NCBI RefSeq assembly: GCF_009674535.1
Contig: NZ_WKJK01000003.1
Location: 543,014-607,013, forward strand
Origin: Duganella guangzhouensis
GTDB lineage: Bacteria > Pseudomonadota > Gammaproteobacteria > Burkholderiales > Burkholderiaceae_D
Length of the DNA: 64,000 nt
Direction: 5' to 3'
Below the pieces are notes generated by a model. It made no database searches. It was not told where the DNA came from and saw nothing but the letters and a program-made list of their open reading frames with translations. The position numbers were made by a program, and so were the translations under genes. Positions 1 to 8,425 of this stretch are shown piece after piece (position 1 is the first letter of the stretch; every line of letters starts with the position of its first letter).

Positions 1-159
1 CGGCCCCTGGATCGGATTGCGGCCGCGCCGCACGCCATCCTTGTCACGGTAATCGGGAATGCCGGACGCCGTGCTGAGGCCGGCGCCGGTCAACACCAGC
101 ACGCGCTGATGCTGGTGTAGAAAAGTCTGCAGATGATCGATTTGCTGGTTCAGGTTCAT
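1..159 (-). CDS. NAD-dependent deacetylase, sirtuin (Sir2) family, N-terminal fragment
   Basis: The first 53 codons of a gene that runs off the left edge. The translation starts MNLNQQIDHLQTFL and contains VLTGAGLSTASGIPDYRD (residues 22-39) followed by GVRRGRNPIQ. This is the NAD-binding GAGxS-GIPDYRD signature of class II/III bacterial sirtuins, which remove acyl groups from lysine using NAD and give nicotinamide and O-acetyl-ADP-ribose. The zinc cysteines and catalytic histidine lie outside the window, so activity cannot be judged. The start is the ATG complementary to 157-159. The PEP-CTERM gene to the right is divergent. Confidence 0.88.
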   Translation of the reverse strand, partial: MNLNQQIDHLQTFLHQHQRVLVLTGAGLSTASGIPDYRDKDGVRRGRNPIQGP

Positions 160-285
160 ATCCCGAATGGTACAACACATCAGAAAGTGACAAATGTCTC
201 TGGTTGAGAACATGCCCGGCAAGATAAGATTTGCATGTCTTCAGAGAAATACAAATTACCAACAATCAATATACCGGGATAAGCC

Positions 286-894
286 ATGAAAGCCATCAAA
301 CTGCTCCAGACCATCGCCATTGCAACCCTGCTGGCCAGCGGCGCCGCGCAAGCCGCCACCACCGTCGAACTGCTGAACAACGGCAGCTTCGAAGCCAACA
401 CCCAGGCCGCCAATAGCTGGCACATCTACAACAGCCTGACCGGCTGGAGCGCCGGCACCTATGGCGTCGAACTGCGCAACAACGTCGCCGGCACGGCGGC
501 GGACGGCGTCAACTTCGTCGAACTGGACACCACCGCCAACAGCTCGATCACCCAGTCGGTCAACACCGTACTCGGCAAGACCTACACCCTGACCTTCGAA
601 TACGAAAACCGCTCGGGTGTATCAATCTCATCGCAGGGTCTGCAAGTGCTGTGGGGCGGCACCGTGGTAGGCAGCGTCAACAACGCAGCCAACTGGACCA
701 CCGTCACCTACACCCTGATCGGCAACGGCAGCACCGAAGCGCTGACCTTCAAAGCAATCGGCACCAGCGACAGCTACGGCACCTCGCTGGACAAAGTATC
801 CCTGACCACCGCCGTGCCAGAGCCAGAAACCTACGCCATGCTGCTGGCCGGCCTGGGCCTGATGGGCTTCATCGCCCGCCGCCGCCGCAAGTAA
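286..894 (+). CDS. PEP-CTERM sorted exported protein
   Basis: A 202-residue exported protein. It has an N-terminal signal peptide (MKAIKLLQ...LASGAAQA, cleavage expected near residue 23). The body (about 24-175) is rich in Asn, Thr and Ser with a NGSFE...GW...VELRN...FVELD pattern, which resembles DUF642/carbohydrate-binding-like jelly-roll modules of extracellular matrix proteins. The C-terminus has VPEPETYAMLLAGLGLMG and then FIARRRRK, the classic PEP-CTERM tripartite signal: PEP motif, hydrophobic helix, Arg-rich tail. Exosortase EpsH/XrtA-type enzymes recognise this signal, usually in strains making exopolysaccharide. No exosortase is in the window. A purine-rich GGGATAAG precedes the ATG. 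The exact function is unknown. Confidence 0.9.
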   Translation: MKAIKLLQTIAIATLLASGAAQAATTVELLNNGSFEANTQAANSWHIYNSLTGWSAGTYGVELRNNVAGTAADGVNFVELDTTANSSITQSVNTVLGKTYTLTFEYENRSGVSISSQGLQVLWGGTVVGSVNNAANWTTVTYTLIGNGSTEALTFKAIGTSDSYGTSLDKVSLTTAVPEPETYAMLLAGLGLMGFIARRRRK

Positions 895-910
895 AGAAGA
901 GCCCGTGTCC

Positions 911-992
911 CCACTTCGGGGTCAGTTCCAAAAATCGGACATTGAATCGCGCGCGATTCAATGTCCGATTTTTGGAACTGACCCCGAAGTGG
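911..992. repeat. 82-bp perfect palindrome (REP-like element, possible bidirectional terminator)
   Basis: Bases 911-951 are the exact reverse complement of 952-992, giving 41-bp arms with no mismatch and no spacer around the centre GCGC. After a 2-base bulge (909-910), three more bases pair (906-908 with 993-995). It lies between the stop of the PEP-CTERM gene and the 3' end of the convergent DUF4259 gene. The end sequence CACTTCGGGGTCAGTTCC has the look of betaproteobacterial REP elements mobilised by RAYT (Y1) transposases, but no transposase is nearby. It could also stop transcription from both sides. Confidence 0.85.
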
Positions 993-998
993 ACATTG

Positions 999-1412
999 TT
1001 AGGCGGAAAGGCGGGTGCGCAGGTCTTCGACGGCGGCGCGCCAGTCGTTGTAGTGCTCGCTCTCTTCCCATAGTTAGCGCAGTTCGCTGTCGGCGGCGAG
1101 GATGCGCTCCAGCGCGCGGCTGGCTTTTTCTTCCAGGTCGGCGCGATGCTTGGAGCGCGGCTTGCGCGCTTCTACCCATTGGTCCACGGCGGCGCTGTCG
1201 TCGGTTTGCGGGCCGCCTTTGCCTTGCAGCCGCGCCAGTACTTCGATCGCTACCAGCGCTTCGGCCGCGAACGGCGCTTCCAGTTCGCCCGGGGTGTCGA
1301 GCGCGGTGTTGAGGGTGTCTTCCACCGCGTCCAGGTTGGTGGTTTCGTGCAGATCTTGCGCCCAGTCCTGAGCGTAGTCGTTGCCGAAGGCGTCTACGGC
1401 CCAGGTTCCCAT
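999..1412 (-). pseudogene. DUF4259 family protein with an in-frame stop codon
   Basis: The reading frame starts MGTWAVDAFGNDYAQDW, typical of DUF4259 proteins, small proteins of unknown function. It is open for 112 codons to ...ADSELR and then meets TAA (complement of 1074-1076). The same frame continues for 24 sense codons, LWEESEHYNDWRAAVEDLRT and then RLSA, and ends at a second TAA (999-1001). The continuation has normal helical, charged composition and looks like the native C-terminus, so the first TAA is probably a nonsense mutation (for example CAA to TAA) or a sequencing error. If translated as is, the product is 112 residues (1074-1412). The gene begins 3 bp after the qmcA stop and may be co-transcribed with nfeD-qmcA. 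Confidence 0.7.
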
Positions 1413-1415
1413 GTG

Positions 1416-2351
1416 CTACTCCTTGATGATTTTGCTTTGCTGTTTGACGACTTGCATGGCGGTCGCGATCAGACCACTCATGTCGCCCAGATTGGCCGGT
1501 ATGATAATCGAATTATTGGTCTTGGCAAGCTGGCCGAAGGCGTTCACGTACTGTTCCGCCACTTTCAGATTCATCGCTTCGTCGCCGCCCGGCTCGCGGA
1601 TGGCGGCACCGACCTGACGCAGCGCTGACGCATTCGCTTCGGCCAGCGCGACGATGGCGCCGGCCTGGCCCTGCGCACGGTTGATGGCGGCCTGTTTGTC
1701 GCCCTCCGAACGCGCGATCTGCGCTTCGCGCTCGCCGTTGGCGATGTTGATCTGTTCTTGCTTGCGGCCTTCCGAGGCGGCAATCAGTGCGCGCTTTTCA
1801 CGCTCGGCGGTGATCTGTGCCTGCATCGCGTGCAGGATTTCCTTTGGTGGCGTCAGGTCTTTGATTTCGTAGCGCAGCACTTTCACGCCCCAGTTGGCGG
1901 CCGATTCGTCGATCGCGTTGACGATGGTGGTGTTGATGTGTTCACGCTCTTCAAACGTTTTGTCCAGCTCCATGCGGCCAATCACCGAGCGCAGCGTGGT
2001 CTGCGCCAGTTGGGTGATCGCGGCGATGTAGTTGGATGAGCCGTACGAGGCGCGCATCGCATCCGTCACCTGAAAGTACAGGATGCCGTCCACCTGCAGC
2101 TGCGTGTTGTCGCGCGTGATGCAAACCTGCGGCGGCACGTCCAGCGGAATCTCCTTCAGCAAATGCTTGTAGGCGATGCGATCCACAAACGGGATCACGA
2201 TGTTGAGCCCCGGCCCCAGCGTGGCGTGATACTTGCCCAGCCGTTCCACCACCCACGCGTGCTGCTGCGGCACCACGTTGATGGTTTTAAAAACGAATAC
2301 CAATGCCAGAATAAACAGAATGAAGGTGACGTTGCCTATGCTGATGTCCAT
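1416..2351 (-). CDS. qmcA: SPFH/band-7 membrane protease-associated protein, QmcA (paraslipin)
   Basis: A 311-residue stomatin-family protein. The N-terminal hydrophobic anchor (about residues 5-25, VTFILFILALVFVF) is followed by VVPQQHAWVVERLGKYHATL, the hallmark start of the SPFH/PHB domain, and an Ala/Glu/Gln-rich coiled region with repeated GEREAQIARSEG-type sequence (about 195-235). Family members oligomerise in the inner membrane and associate with FtsH or lipid microdomains. It sits directly downstream of an NfeD-family gene on the same strand; NfeD plus a stomatin homologue is a conserved pair (YbbJ-YbbK in E. coli). Both are probably co-transcribed. Confidence 0.92.
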   Translation of the reverse strand: MDISIGNVTFILFILALVFVFKTINVVPQQHAWVVERLGKYHATLGPGLNIVIPFVDRIAYKHLLKEIPLDVPPQVCITRDNTQLQVDGILYFQVTDAMRASYGSSNYIAAITQLAQTTLRSVIGRMELDKTFEEREHINTTIVNAIDESAANWGVKVLRYEIKDLTPPKEILHAMQAQITAEREKRALIAASEGRKQEQINIANGEREAQIARSEGDKQAAINRAQGQAGAIVALAEANASALRQVGAAIREPGGDEAMNLKVAEQYVNAFGQLAKTNNSIIIPANLGDMSGLIATAMQVVKQQSKIIKE

Positions 2352-2372
2352 GTAATTCTCCGTTGATTGATC

Positions 2373-2795
2373 TTAAGCCGCCACGATCAGGCGGCTACCG
2401 CGTATCTCGCGTATGGTGTAGGGCCCCGGCACGGCGGGCGCACCCGGTTCCAGTTCCACATCCCACAGCGCGCCGCGATACATCACGCGCGCCGCCCCAT
2501 CCTGCCATGCCGGCACATGCACGGTCTGGCCGATGTCAAGGTTGACGTTGGGATCGCGCTCGGCCTGCACGCGCTGCTGCAGTTGGCCATAACGGCTGCG
2601 CCGCAGCGCGATCGTGGCGGCCACGCCGACCACGGCTGCCACCAGCAGTTGTACCGCCTCGCCGAATCCCAGCAGCGCGGCCACGGCGCCGGCCGTCAGC
2701 CCGATCGCGATCATCAACAAGTAGAAGGTGCCGCTGAACAGTTCCAGTATGACTGTCACGCCGGCGGCCGCCAGCCAGTAACTCCAATCAGCCAT
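2373..2795 (-). CDS. NfeD-family membrane protein (YbbJ-like)
   Basis: A 140-residue protein with two or three N-terminal transmembrane segments (about residues 5-65, with LELFSGTFYLLMIAIGL and LLVAAVVGVAATIAL) and a C-terminal soluble OB-fold-like domain (about 85-138: IGQTVHVPAWQDGAARVMYRG ... LWDVELEPG). This is the short, protease-less NfeD architecture that partners stomatin/SPFH proteins. Transcription runs into qmcA 21 bp downstream. The ATG is preceded by GGAGAGC. Role: membrane quality control or microdomain organisation, inferred from the family. Confidence 0.88.
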   Translation of the reverse strand: MADWSYWLAAAGVTVILELFSGTFYLLMIAIGLTAGAVAALLGFGEAVQLLVAAVVGVAATIALRRSRYGQLQQRVQAERDPNVNLDIGQTVHVPAWQDGAARVMYRGALWDVELEPGAPAVPGPYTIREIRGSRLIVAA

Positions 2796-2815
2796 GATGC
2801 TCTCCTTTCGAAATG

Positions 2816-2857
2816 AAAAAACCCTCGCGTCCCGGTATGGGCTGCGAGGGTTTTTTT
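2816..2857. terminator. Bidirectional rho-independent terminator between ppsA and nfeD
   Basis: Stem ACCCTCGC (2821-2828) pairs with GCGAGGGT (2844-2851). It is flanked by an A-run (2816-2820) on one side and a T-run (2851-2857) on the other, so it can act in both directions. It lies between the ppsA stop (2940) and the nfeD start (2795), which are on the same strand. Its main use is therefore to end the ppsA transcript before nfeD-qmcA. Confidence 0.85.
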
Positions 2858-2939
2858 ACTGCTGAACAGATGGTATTGATAGAGTGTTTTGCTACTAAAT
2901 TCGATAACTCCAGTCTATACCATTTTCAGCGTGCGTCAA

Positions 2940-5369
2940 TTACTTCTGGAGCGACGCCAGTTTCTGCCAGGTGTCGATCACCGAGTCAGGATTCAGCGAC
3001 ATCGATTCGATGCCCTGCTCCATCAGCCACGCCGCGAAGTCAGGGTGATCTGATGGGCCCTGACCGCAGATGCCGATGTACTTGCCTTGGGCGCGGCAAG
3101 CCTGGATGGCTTGCGACAACAGGGCTTTGACCGCATCGTCGCGCTCGTCGAAATCGGCCGCCAGCAGCGCCATGCCGGAATCGCGGTCCAGGCCCAGCGT
3201 CAGCTGGGTCAGGTCGTTGGAACCGATCGAGAAGCCGTCGAAGTGCTCCAGGAAGCGCTCGGCCAGAATCGCGTTGGATGGCACTTCGCACATCATGATC
3301 AGGCGCAGGCCGTTCTCGCCGCGCACCAGACCGTTCTTGCCCAGCAGGTTCACAACCTTCTCGGCCTGGCCCAGGGTACGCACGAACGGCACCATGATCT
3401 CGACGTTGGTCAGGCCCATGTCGTTACGCACGCGTTTCATCGCTGCGCATTCCATTTCGAATGCGCCGGCGAAGTCGTCGGCCAGGTAACGTGCGGCGCC
3501 GCGGAAGCCCAGCATCGGGTTTTCTTCATCCGGCTCGTAGCGCGAACCGCCGATCAGTTTTTTGTACTCGTTGGACTTGAAGTCCGACAGACGCACGATT
3601 ACTGGTTTTGGCCAGAACGCGGCGGCGATGGTGGCGATACCTTCGGCCAGCTTGTCGACGTAGAAGGCTTTCGGCGAAGCGTGACCACGCGCCACCGACT
3701 CCACGGCCTTTTTCAGATCCGCGTCGATGTTCGGGTATTCCAGAATCGCTTTCGGGTGCACACCAATGTTGTTATTGATGATGAACTCCAGGCGCGCCAG
3801 ACCCACGCCGCCGTTAGGCACGGCCTGGAAGTCGAACGCCAGCTGCGGGTTACCCACGTTCAGCATGATCTTGGTCGGCAGCTTAGGCAGCTCGCCGCGC
3901 GAGACTTCCGATACTTCGGTTTCCAGCAGGCCGTCGTAGATCTTGCCTTCATCGCCTTCAGCGCAGGACACGGTCACGAAGGTGCCGTCTTTCAGCACCT
4001 CGGTCGCATCGCCGCAACCCACCACCGCAGGCACGCCCAGTTCACGCGCGATGATCGCGGCGTGGCAGGTACGGCCACCACGGTTGGTGACGATGGCGGA
4101 AGCACGCTTCATCACCGGTTCCCAGTTAGGGTCGGTCATGTCGGCCACCAGCACGTCGCCAGGCTGCACACGCTCCATGTCGGCCGGATCGTGAATCACG
4201 CGTACCGGACCGGCGCCGATCTTCTGGCCGATCGCGCGGCCCGAGGCCAGCACGGTGCCGGACGATTTCAGCTTGAAGCGCTGCTGCACGTCGGTCGCCT
4301 TCTGCTGCGACTTCACGGTTTCAGGACGCGCCTGCAGGATGTACAGCTTGCCGTCGCGGCCATCTTTGCCCCACTCGATGTCCATTGGACGCTGGTAGTG
4401 GTTCTCGATGATGACGGCGTATTTGGCCAGTTCCACCACTTCGTCGTCGGTCAGCGAGTAACGGTTGCGCAGTTCGACCGGAACGTCAACCGTCTTCACC
4501 GAGCGGCCAGCCTTGGCTTCGGCGGTGAATTCCATCTTGATCAGTTTCGAACCGATGTTACGACGGATCACAGGCGATTTGCCTTTTTCCAGCATTGGTT
4601 TGTGGACGTAGAACTCGTCCGGATTCACCGCGCCCTGCACCACCGTCTCGCCCAGGCCGTAGCTGGAGGTGATGAATACCACATCCTTGAAACCGGATTC
4701 GGTATCGATGGTGAACATCACGCCAGCGGCGCCCAGGTCCGAGCGCACCATGCGCTGCACGCCAGCCGACAGCGCGACTTCGGCGTGGGTGAAGCCTTTG
4801 TGCACGCGGTACGAGATCGCGCGGTCGTTGTACAGCGAGGCGAACACGTGTTTCATCGCGTCCAGCACGTTGTCGATGCCGACCACGTTCAGGAAGGTCT
4901 CCTGCTGACCGGCGAACGAAGCGTCCGGCAAGTCTTCGGCGGTCGCCGACGAGCGCACCGCGAACGACATTTCGGTCGACGAGTCGGCCACCAGCTTGGC
5001 GTAGTACTCGTGGATCTCTTGTTCCAGGCGCGGCTGGAACGGGGTGTCGACGATCCACTGACGGATCTCGGCGCCGGCCTGCGCCAGCGAACGGACGTCG
5101 TCGATGTTCAGATCGGCCAGGCGATCGGCGATGCGATCGGCCAGCGACTTGCCGCCGTCAACGCTATGCGACAGGAAGTCGCGGAACGCCTGGGCCGTGG
5201 TCGCGAAGCCGCCTGGCACGCGCACGCCGGCGCCTGCCAGTTGGCTGATCATCTCGCCGAGCGAGGCGTTCTTGCCGCCGACGGATTCAACATCCGTCAT
5301 CCGCAAGTTTTCAAACGAGGCAACGTAAACCGCTTCGTTGTTTTGCTCCTTCAATGCTACGTTGGACAT
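2940..5369 (-). CDS. ppsA: Phosphoenolpyruvate synthase (pyruvate, water dikinase)
   Basis: An 809-residue enzyme that converts pyruvate, ATP and water to phosphoenolpyruvate, AMP and phosphate for gluconeogenesis. Visible modules: N-terminal ATP-grasp/PPDK domain ([32 protein letters not shown]), central phosphohistidine domain with [18 protein letters not shown] (catalytic His near residue 436), and a C-terminal PEP-binding TIM barrel ([48 protein letters not shown]). Length is normal for PpsA. I chose the ATG complementary to 5367-5369 (MSNVALKEQ), behind an AAAAAGGTG ribosome site, over an upstream in-frame start at 5414. The gene is divergent from ppsR, which regulates it. Confidence 0.97.
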   Translation of the reverse strand: MSNVALKEQNNEAVYVASFENLRMTDVESVGGKNASLGEMISQLAGAGVRVPGGFATTAQAFRDFLSHSVDGGKSLADRIADRLADLNIDDVRSLAQAGAEIRQWIVDTPFQPRLEQEIHEYYAKLVADSSTEMSFAVRSSATAEDLPDASFAGQQETFLNVVGIDNVLDAMKHVFASLYNDRAISYRVHKGFTHAEVALSAGVQRMVRSDLGAAGVMFTIDTESGFKDVVFITSSYGLGETVVQGAVNPDEFYVHKPMLEKGKSPVIRRNIGSKLIKMEFTAEAKAGRSVKTVDVPVELRNRYSLTDDEVVELAKYAVIIENHYQRPMDIEWGKDGRDGKLYILQARPETVKSQQKATDVQQRFKLKSSGTVLASGRAIGQKIGAGPVRVIHDPADMERVQPGDVLVADMTDPNWEPVMKRASAIVTNRGGRTCHAAIIARELGVPAVVGCGDATEVLKDGTFVTVSCAEGDEGKIYDGLLETEVSEVSRGELPKLPTKIMLNVGNPQLAFDFQAVPNGGVGLARLEFIINNNIGVHPKAILEYPNIDADLKKAVESVARGHASPKAFYVDKLAEGIATIAAAFWPKPVIVRLSDFKSNEYKKLIGGSRYEPDEENPMLGFRGAARYLADDFAGAFEMECAAMKRVRNDMGLTNVEIMVPFVRTLGQAEKVVNLLGKNGLVRGENGLRLIMMCEVPSNAILAERFLEHFDGFSIGSNDLTQLTLGLDRDSGMALLAADFDERDDAVKALLSQAIQACRAQGKYIGICGQGPSDHPDFAAWLMEQGIESMSLNPDSVIDTWQKLASLQK

Positions 5370-5524
5370 AAAAACACCTTTTTGATGATAGAAATCTTTC
5401 CGGCGGGCGCACAACCATGTTCTTGATTATTCTGGTGGTCGTGACGCACAATGCATCCTGTTGGCGCACATTCTACAGCCTGCGACGCGAATTGACGATT
5501 CACAATACCGATAAGCCACTCTAC

Positions 5525-6373
5525 ATGACACAAGAACAACGATCTACCCTGCCTGCCTCTGCCCGAACCGTGTTTTTCGTCTCGGATGGCACCGGTATCA
5601 CTGCTGAAACCTTTGGTCACTCGGTGCTGACCCAGTTCGAGCTGCGCTTCCGCCAGGTGCGGCTGCCTTTCATCGATACGCTGGACAAGGCGTATGACGC
5701 GGTCCGCAAGATCAACGAGGCGTTTGCGACTGATGGTCAGCGTCCGATCATTTTTTCCACCCTGGTGCATACCGAGCTGTCTGATGTCATACGGCAATGC
5801 AAGGGCATGTATATGGACATGTTCCAGACTTTTGTTGCTCCGCTAGAACAAGAGTTGGGCGTGAAGTCGACCCACACCATCGGCCGTTCGCACAACATCG
5901 TCGACAGCGAGGAATACAAGAACCGCATCGAGGCCATCAACTTCTCGCTGGCGCACGATGACGGCCAGTCGCACAAGAATCTGGCCTCGGCGGATGTGAT
6001 TTTGGTTGGCGTATCGCGCTCCGGCAAGACGCCGACCAGCCTGTATCTGGCGATGCAGTACGGGATCAAGGCCGCCAACTACCCGCTGATTCCGGACGAT
6101 TTCGAGCGCGGCAAGCTGCCGTCGTCGCTGTACGAGTTCAAGAACAAGATTTTCGGCCTGACCATCACGCCCGAGCGCCTGAGCGAGATCCGCAACGAAC
6201 GCCGCGCAGGCAGCAAATACGCGTCGCTAGCAAACTGCCGCTACGAGGTCAACGAAGCGGAAGCGATGATGAAGCGCGAAGGCATCCGCTGGCTGTCCTC
6301 GACCACCAAGTCGATCGAAGAGATCTCCACCACCATCCTGCAAGAAATCAAGCCCGACCGGCGCGAATACTAA
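5525..6373 (+). CDS. ppsR: PEP synthase regulatory protein (bifunctional kinase/pyrophosphorylase, DUF299)
   Basis: A 282-residue member of the DUF299/PSRP family. It inactivates PEP synthase by ADP-dependent threonine phosphorylation next to the catalytic His and reactivates it by Pi-dependent dephosphorylation. Motifs: [20 protein letters not shown] at the N-terminus, [19 protein letters not shown], and the P-loop [11 protein letters not shown] at residues 162-172. The ATG at 5525 fits the family N-terminus; the frame is open further upstream to 5417 but lacks family sequence there. The 155 bp to the divergent ppsA start should hold both promoters; I could not identify convincing -35/-10 pairs. 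Its last 26 bp overlap the convergent hydrolase gene. Confidence 0.96.
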   Translation: MTQEQRSTLPASARTVFFVSDGTGITAETFGHSVLTQFELRFRQVRLPFIDTLDKAYDAVRKINEAFATDGQRPIIFSTLVHTELSDVIRQCKGMYMDMFQTFVAPLEQELGVKSTHTIGRSHNIVDSEEYKNRIEAINFSLAHDDGQSHKNLASADVILVGVSRSGKTPTSLYLAMQYGIKAANYPLIPDDFERGKLPSSLYEFKNKIFGLTITPERLSEIRNERRAGSKYASLANCRYEVNEAEAMMKREGIRWLSSTTKSIEEISTTILQEIKPDRREY

Positions 6374-7754
6374 GGATGGCCGCTGCGGCGCCGGCCAGTG
6401 CCAGCACCGCGTTCGCGACCAGTAGCCAGCCGGCGTCCGGCGCGAACAGCAGGATGCCGGACAGACTGATTTGCTGCCGCGCCGGCACCACCAGCAGCAG
6501 CCCGCCAGCCAGCGCCACGCCGGCGATCCCCGCCGCCGCGAAGGCGACGCGCCCCAGCCAGCGGCGGAAGTGCAGCATCACCAAGGCGACCATCACTTGT
6601 ATCGCCAACAGTGCGCACAGCATCGCCACCGCCGGCGCCAGCGCGCGCGAGGCCGGACGCGGGGATGGCTGCTGGCCGCTCATGAACTTCGCAATCTGCG
6701 GGCCAAGGTCGGTGACCAGACCACCGGTCATGATGTCCGAGCCGTTCAGCAGCAAGGCATAGCCCCACCCCTGTTCCACATTGATGCCCATGGCACTGGT
6801 GTAGCCCGGTGTGCCGCCTTCGTGCGTCAGCACGGCCGGGAGCTCGCTGTCGGTGGCCCAGCCCATGGCGTAACCGTAGCGCTGACCGGTGTTGGCGCCC
6901 TTGCGATGCAATTCGTCCAGGCCCGCCACCCCAAGCACCGCGCTGCGGCCCAGGTGCGCGCGCAGATAGCCGCCCATGTCTCGCGCCGACGAATAGACAT
7001 AGCCCGCAGGAGCCAGCACCGGCGGAAACGGCAAGCCATCGGCGGCCACCGGACGGCCGAACCAGTAACGATGGCCGGTCGCCACCTCCGCGCCGGGCGG
7101 AAAACGCTCGCTGGCGACGCTGTGCCCCATACCCAGCGGCGTGAAGACGTGACGTTGCAGGTAGTCGGCATAGCGCTCGCCGGAGACGGCTTCCAGCACG
7201 CAGCCCAGCACCACGAAGTTGATGTTCGAATAGGCCCAGCGCTGGCCTGGCGGCGACGCCAGCTTGACGTCGGCCAGCTGGCGCACGAGCCGTTCCAGCA
7301 CGCCGTCGCCGTCATCGGTGGCGGCAAAGTCCTGTTCCCCCTCGCTGTGCGGCAGACCGCTGGTCTGGTTCAGCAAATGGCGCAGAGTGATCTGCGCCGA
7401 CGCTGAGGCATCGGCCACGCGGAACCACGGCAGATAGCGCTGCAGCGGCGCATCGAGCTGTAATTTTCCCGCCTCCACCTGCTGCATGATGGCCAGCGCG
7501 GTGAGCGACTTGGCGTTGGAGCCGATCTGGAACATGGTATCCGGCCCTGGCCGCGCACCGGACGGACCGCTGACGCCAAAGCCTTGCAGATGAACGATGC
7601 CGGTTCTGTCCACCACCACCAGCGCGCCGCCGGGCATGTGCGCGCGTTCAAGTTCGGACTGGACGTATTTGTCCAAGGCGTCAAAATCGGTCGCGAATGC
7701 GAGCGGAGAAAACACCATGCAGGCGGCTAGCCACAACGAGCGAAGAGACATCAT
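6348..7754 (-). CDS. Beta-lactamase-fold serine hydrolase with C-terminal membrane segments
   Basis: A 468-residue exported class C beta-lactamase/DD-peptidase-like hydrolase. Signal peptide at residues 1-22 ([16 protein letters not shown]). The catalytic SxxK is S79-N-A-K82 in [13 protein letters not shown], the second motif is Y175-S-N177 in WAYSNINF, and a [10 protein letters not shown] segment stands in for the third motif. After the hydrolase domain there are about four hydrophobic helices (from [19 protein letters not shown] to [16 protein letters not shown]) that would anchor it in the inner membrane. Substrate unknown: it may be a D-aminopeptidase, esterase or penicillin-binding protein rather than a resistance enzyme. 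Start: ATG at 7754, after AGGTG. It is divergent from a TetR gene across an operator-like palindrome. Confidence 0.85.
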   Translation of the reverse strand: MMSLRSLWLAACMVFSPLAFATDFDALDKYVQSELERAHMPGGALVVVDRTGIVHLQGFGVSGPSGARPGPDTMFQIGSNAKSLTALAIMQQVEAGKLQLDAPLQRYLPWFRVADASASAQITLRHLLNQTSGLPHSEGEQDFAATDDGDGVLERLVRQLADVKLASPPGQRWAYSNINFVVLGCVLEAVSGERYADYLQRHVFTPLGMGHSVASERFPPGAEVATGHRYWFGRPVAADGLPFPPVLAPAGYVYSSARDMGGYLRAHLGRSAVLGVAGLDELHRKGANTGQRYGYAMGWATDSELPAVLTHEGGTPGYTSAMGINVEQGWGYALLLNGSDIMTGGLVTDLGPQIAKFMSGQQPSPRPASRALAPAVAMLCALLAIQVMVALVMLHFRRWLGRVAFAAAGIAGVALAGGLLLVVPARQQISLSGILLFAPDAGWLLVANAVLALAGAAAAILSIRAGRA

Positions 7755-7762
7755 ATGCACCT

Positions 7763-7781
7763 ATTTAAACACTGTTTAAAT
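7763..7781. promoter_or_regulatory. Operator-like palindrome between the hydrolase and tetR genes
   Basis: ATTTAAACACTGTTTAAAT is a perfect 19-bp odd palindrome centred on 7772. A degenerate second copy of the core, AAACAGTGTCAAA, sits at 7801-7813. Together they flank a TATAAT (7793-7798) that would serve tetR. The arrangement fits autoregulation and control of the divergent hydrolase by the TetR protein. Binding is inferred from position and symmetry. Confidence 0.7.
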
Positions 7782-7828
7782 GATTCTACAGGTATAATCT
7801 AAACAGTGTCAAATTAATGGAGCGTTGC

Positions 7829-8425
7829 ATGGCGCGCGAAACATATCATCATGGCGAGCTGCGTCTGGCGCTGATCGACAGTGCGCGCGCGCTGCTGACG
7901 GAGCAAGGTATCGAAGCCTTCAGCCTGCGCGAAGCGGCGCGGCGCGCAGGCGTGTCGCCGGCCGCTCCCGCCTATCACTTCGGCGACGCTTCGGGTTTGC
8001 TGACGGCCGTGGCAATGCAGGGCTTTGCGGAGCTAACGCAGACCTTGGTCGCGCGCGCCGCCGGCACGCGCACGCCAGCCGACAAGCTGCAGGTGCTCGG
8101 CCGCGCTTACATCCAGTTCGCGTTCGATCATCCGGCGCTGTTTCACCTGATGTTCCGCAAAGATAAGCTGCGCATCACCGACGATCTGAAGACGCTGGCC
8201 ATCGCGGCGTTCGAGCCGTTACAGCAGGCGGTGTGCGCAGCGGCTGGCGTCAATGACATCAGCCCTGAACTGCTGGCGTCCATGCTGGCCGCGTGGTCGA
8301 TGGTGCATGGCTTCGCCCATCTGGCGCTGGATGGGCAGTTTGAGCGCTTTAGCGGCACTCAAAGCATGGAGGCATTTTGCGACCGCTACATTCCACTGGC
8401 GATCGCCCAGTTGAAGATCAGCTAA
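7829..8425 (+). CDS. TetR/AcrR family transcriptional regulator
   Basis: A 198-residue repressor. The N-terminal helix-turn-helix is RETYHHGELRLALIDSARALL ... EAFSLREAARRAGVSPAAPAYHFGD (residues 3-52); the C-terminal ligand domain has the WHG-like segment AFDHPALFHLMFRKDKL. The ATG at 7829 is chosen because GGAG lies 7 bp upstream; an ATG at 7817 would add four residues. It is divergent from the serine hydrolase with the palindrome 7763-7781 between them, so the hydrolase is its likely target. Its stop overlaps the convergent katE stop by 4 bp. Inducer unknown. Confidence 0.9.
   Translation: MARETYHHGELRLALIDSARALLTEQGIEAFSLREAARRAGVSPAAPAYHFGDASGLLTAVAMQGFAELTQTLVARAAGTRTPADKLQVLGRAYIQFAFDHPALFHLMFRKDKLRITDDLKTLAIAAFEPLQQAVCAAAGVNDISPELLASMLAAWSMVHGFAHLALDGQFERFSGTQSMEAFCDRYIPLAIAQLKIS

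Noticed and set aside
3087..5426. 779-codon open frame antisense to ppsA
   Set aside because: His/Arg/Gly/Val-rich translation with no domain; an artefact of codon bias opposite a long GC-rich gene.
5370..5524. Clear sigma-70 promoters in the ppsA-ppsR gap
   Set aside because: Several weak -10-like hexamers occur but none has a matching -35 at 16-18 bp, so no promoter is called.
5357..5797. 146-codon minus-strand frame overlapping ppsR and the ppsA start region
   Set aside because: Overlaps the coding start of ppsR and the ppsA promoter region, with no domain and unlikely composition.
6348..7754. True antibiotic-resistance beta-lactamase
   Set aside because: The motifs fit the wider serine hydrolase/DD-peptidase family, and the C-terminal membrane helices are not found in class C resistance enzymes.
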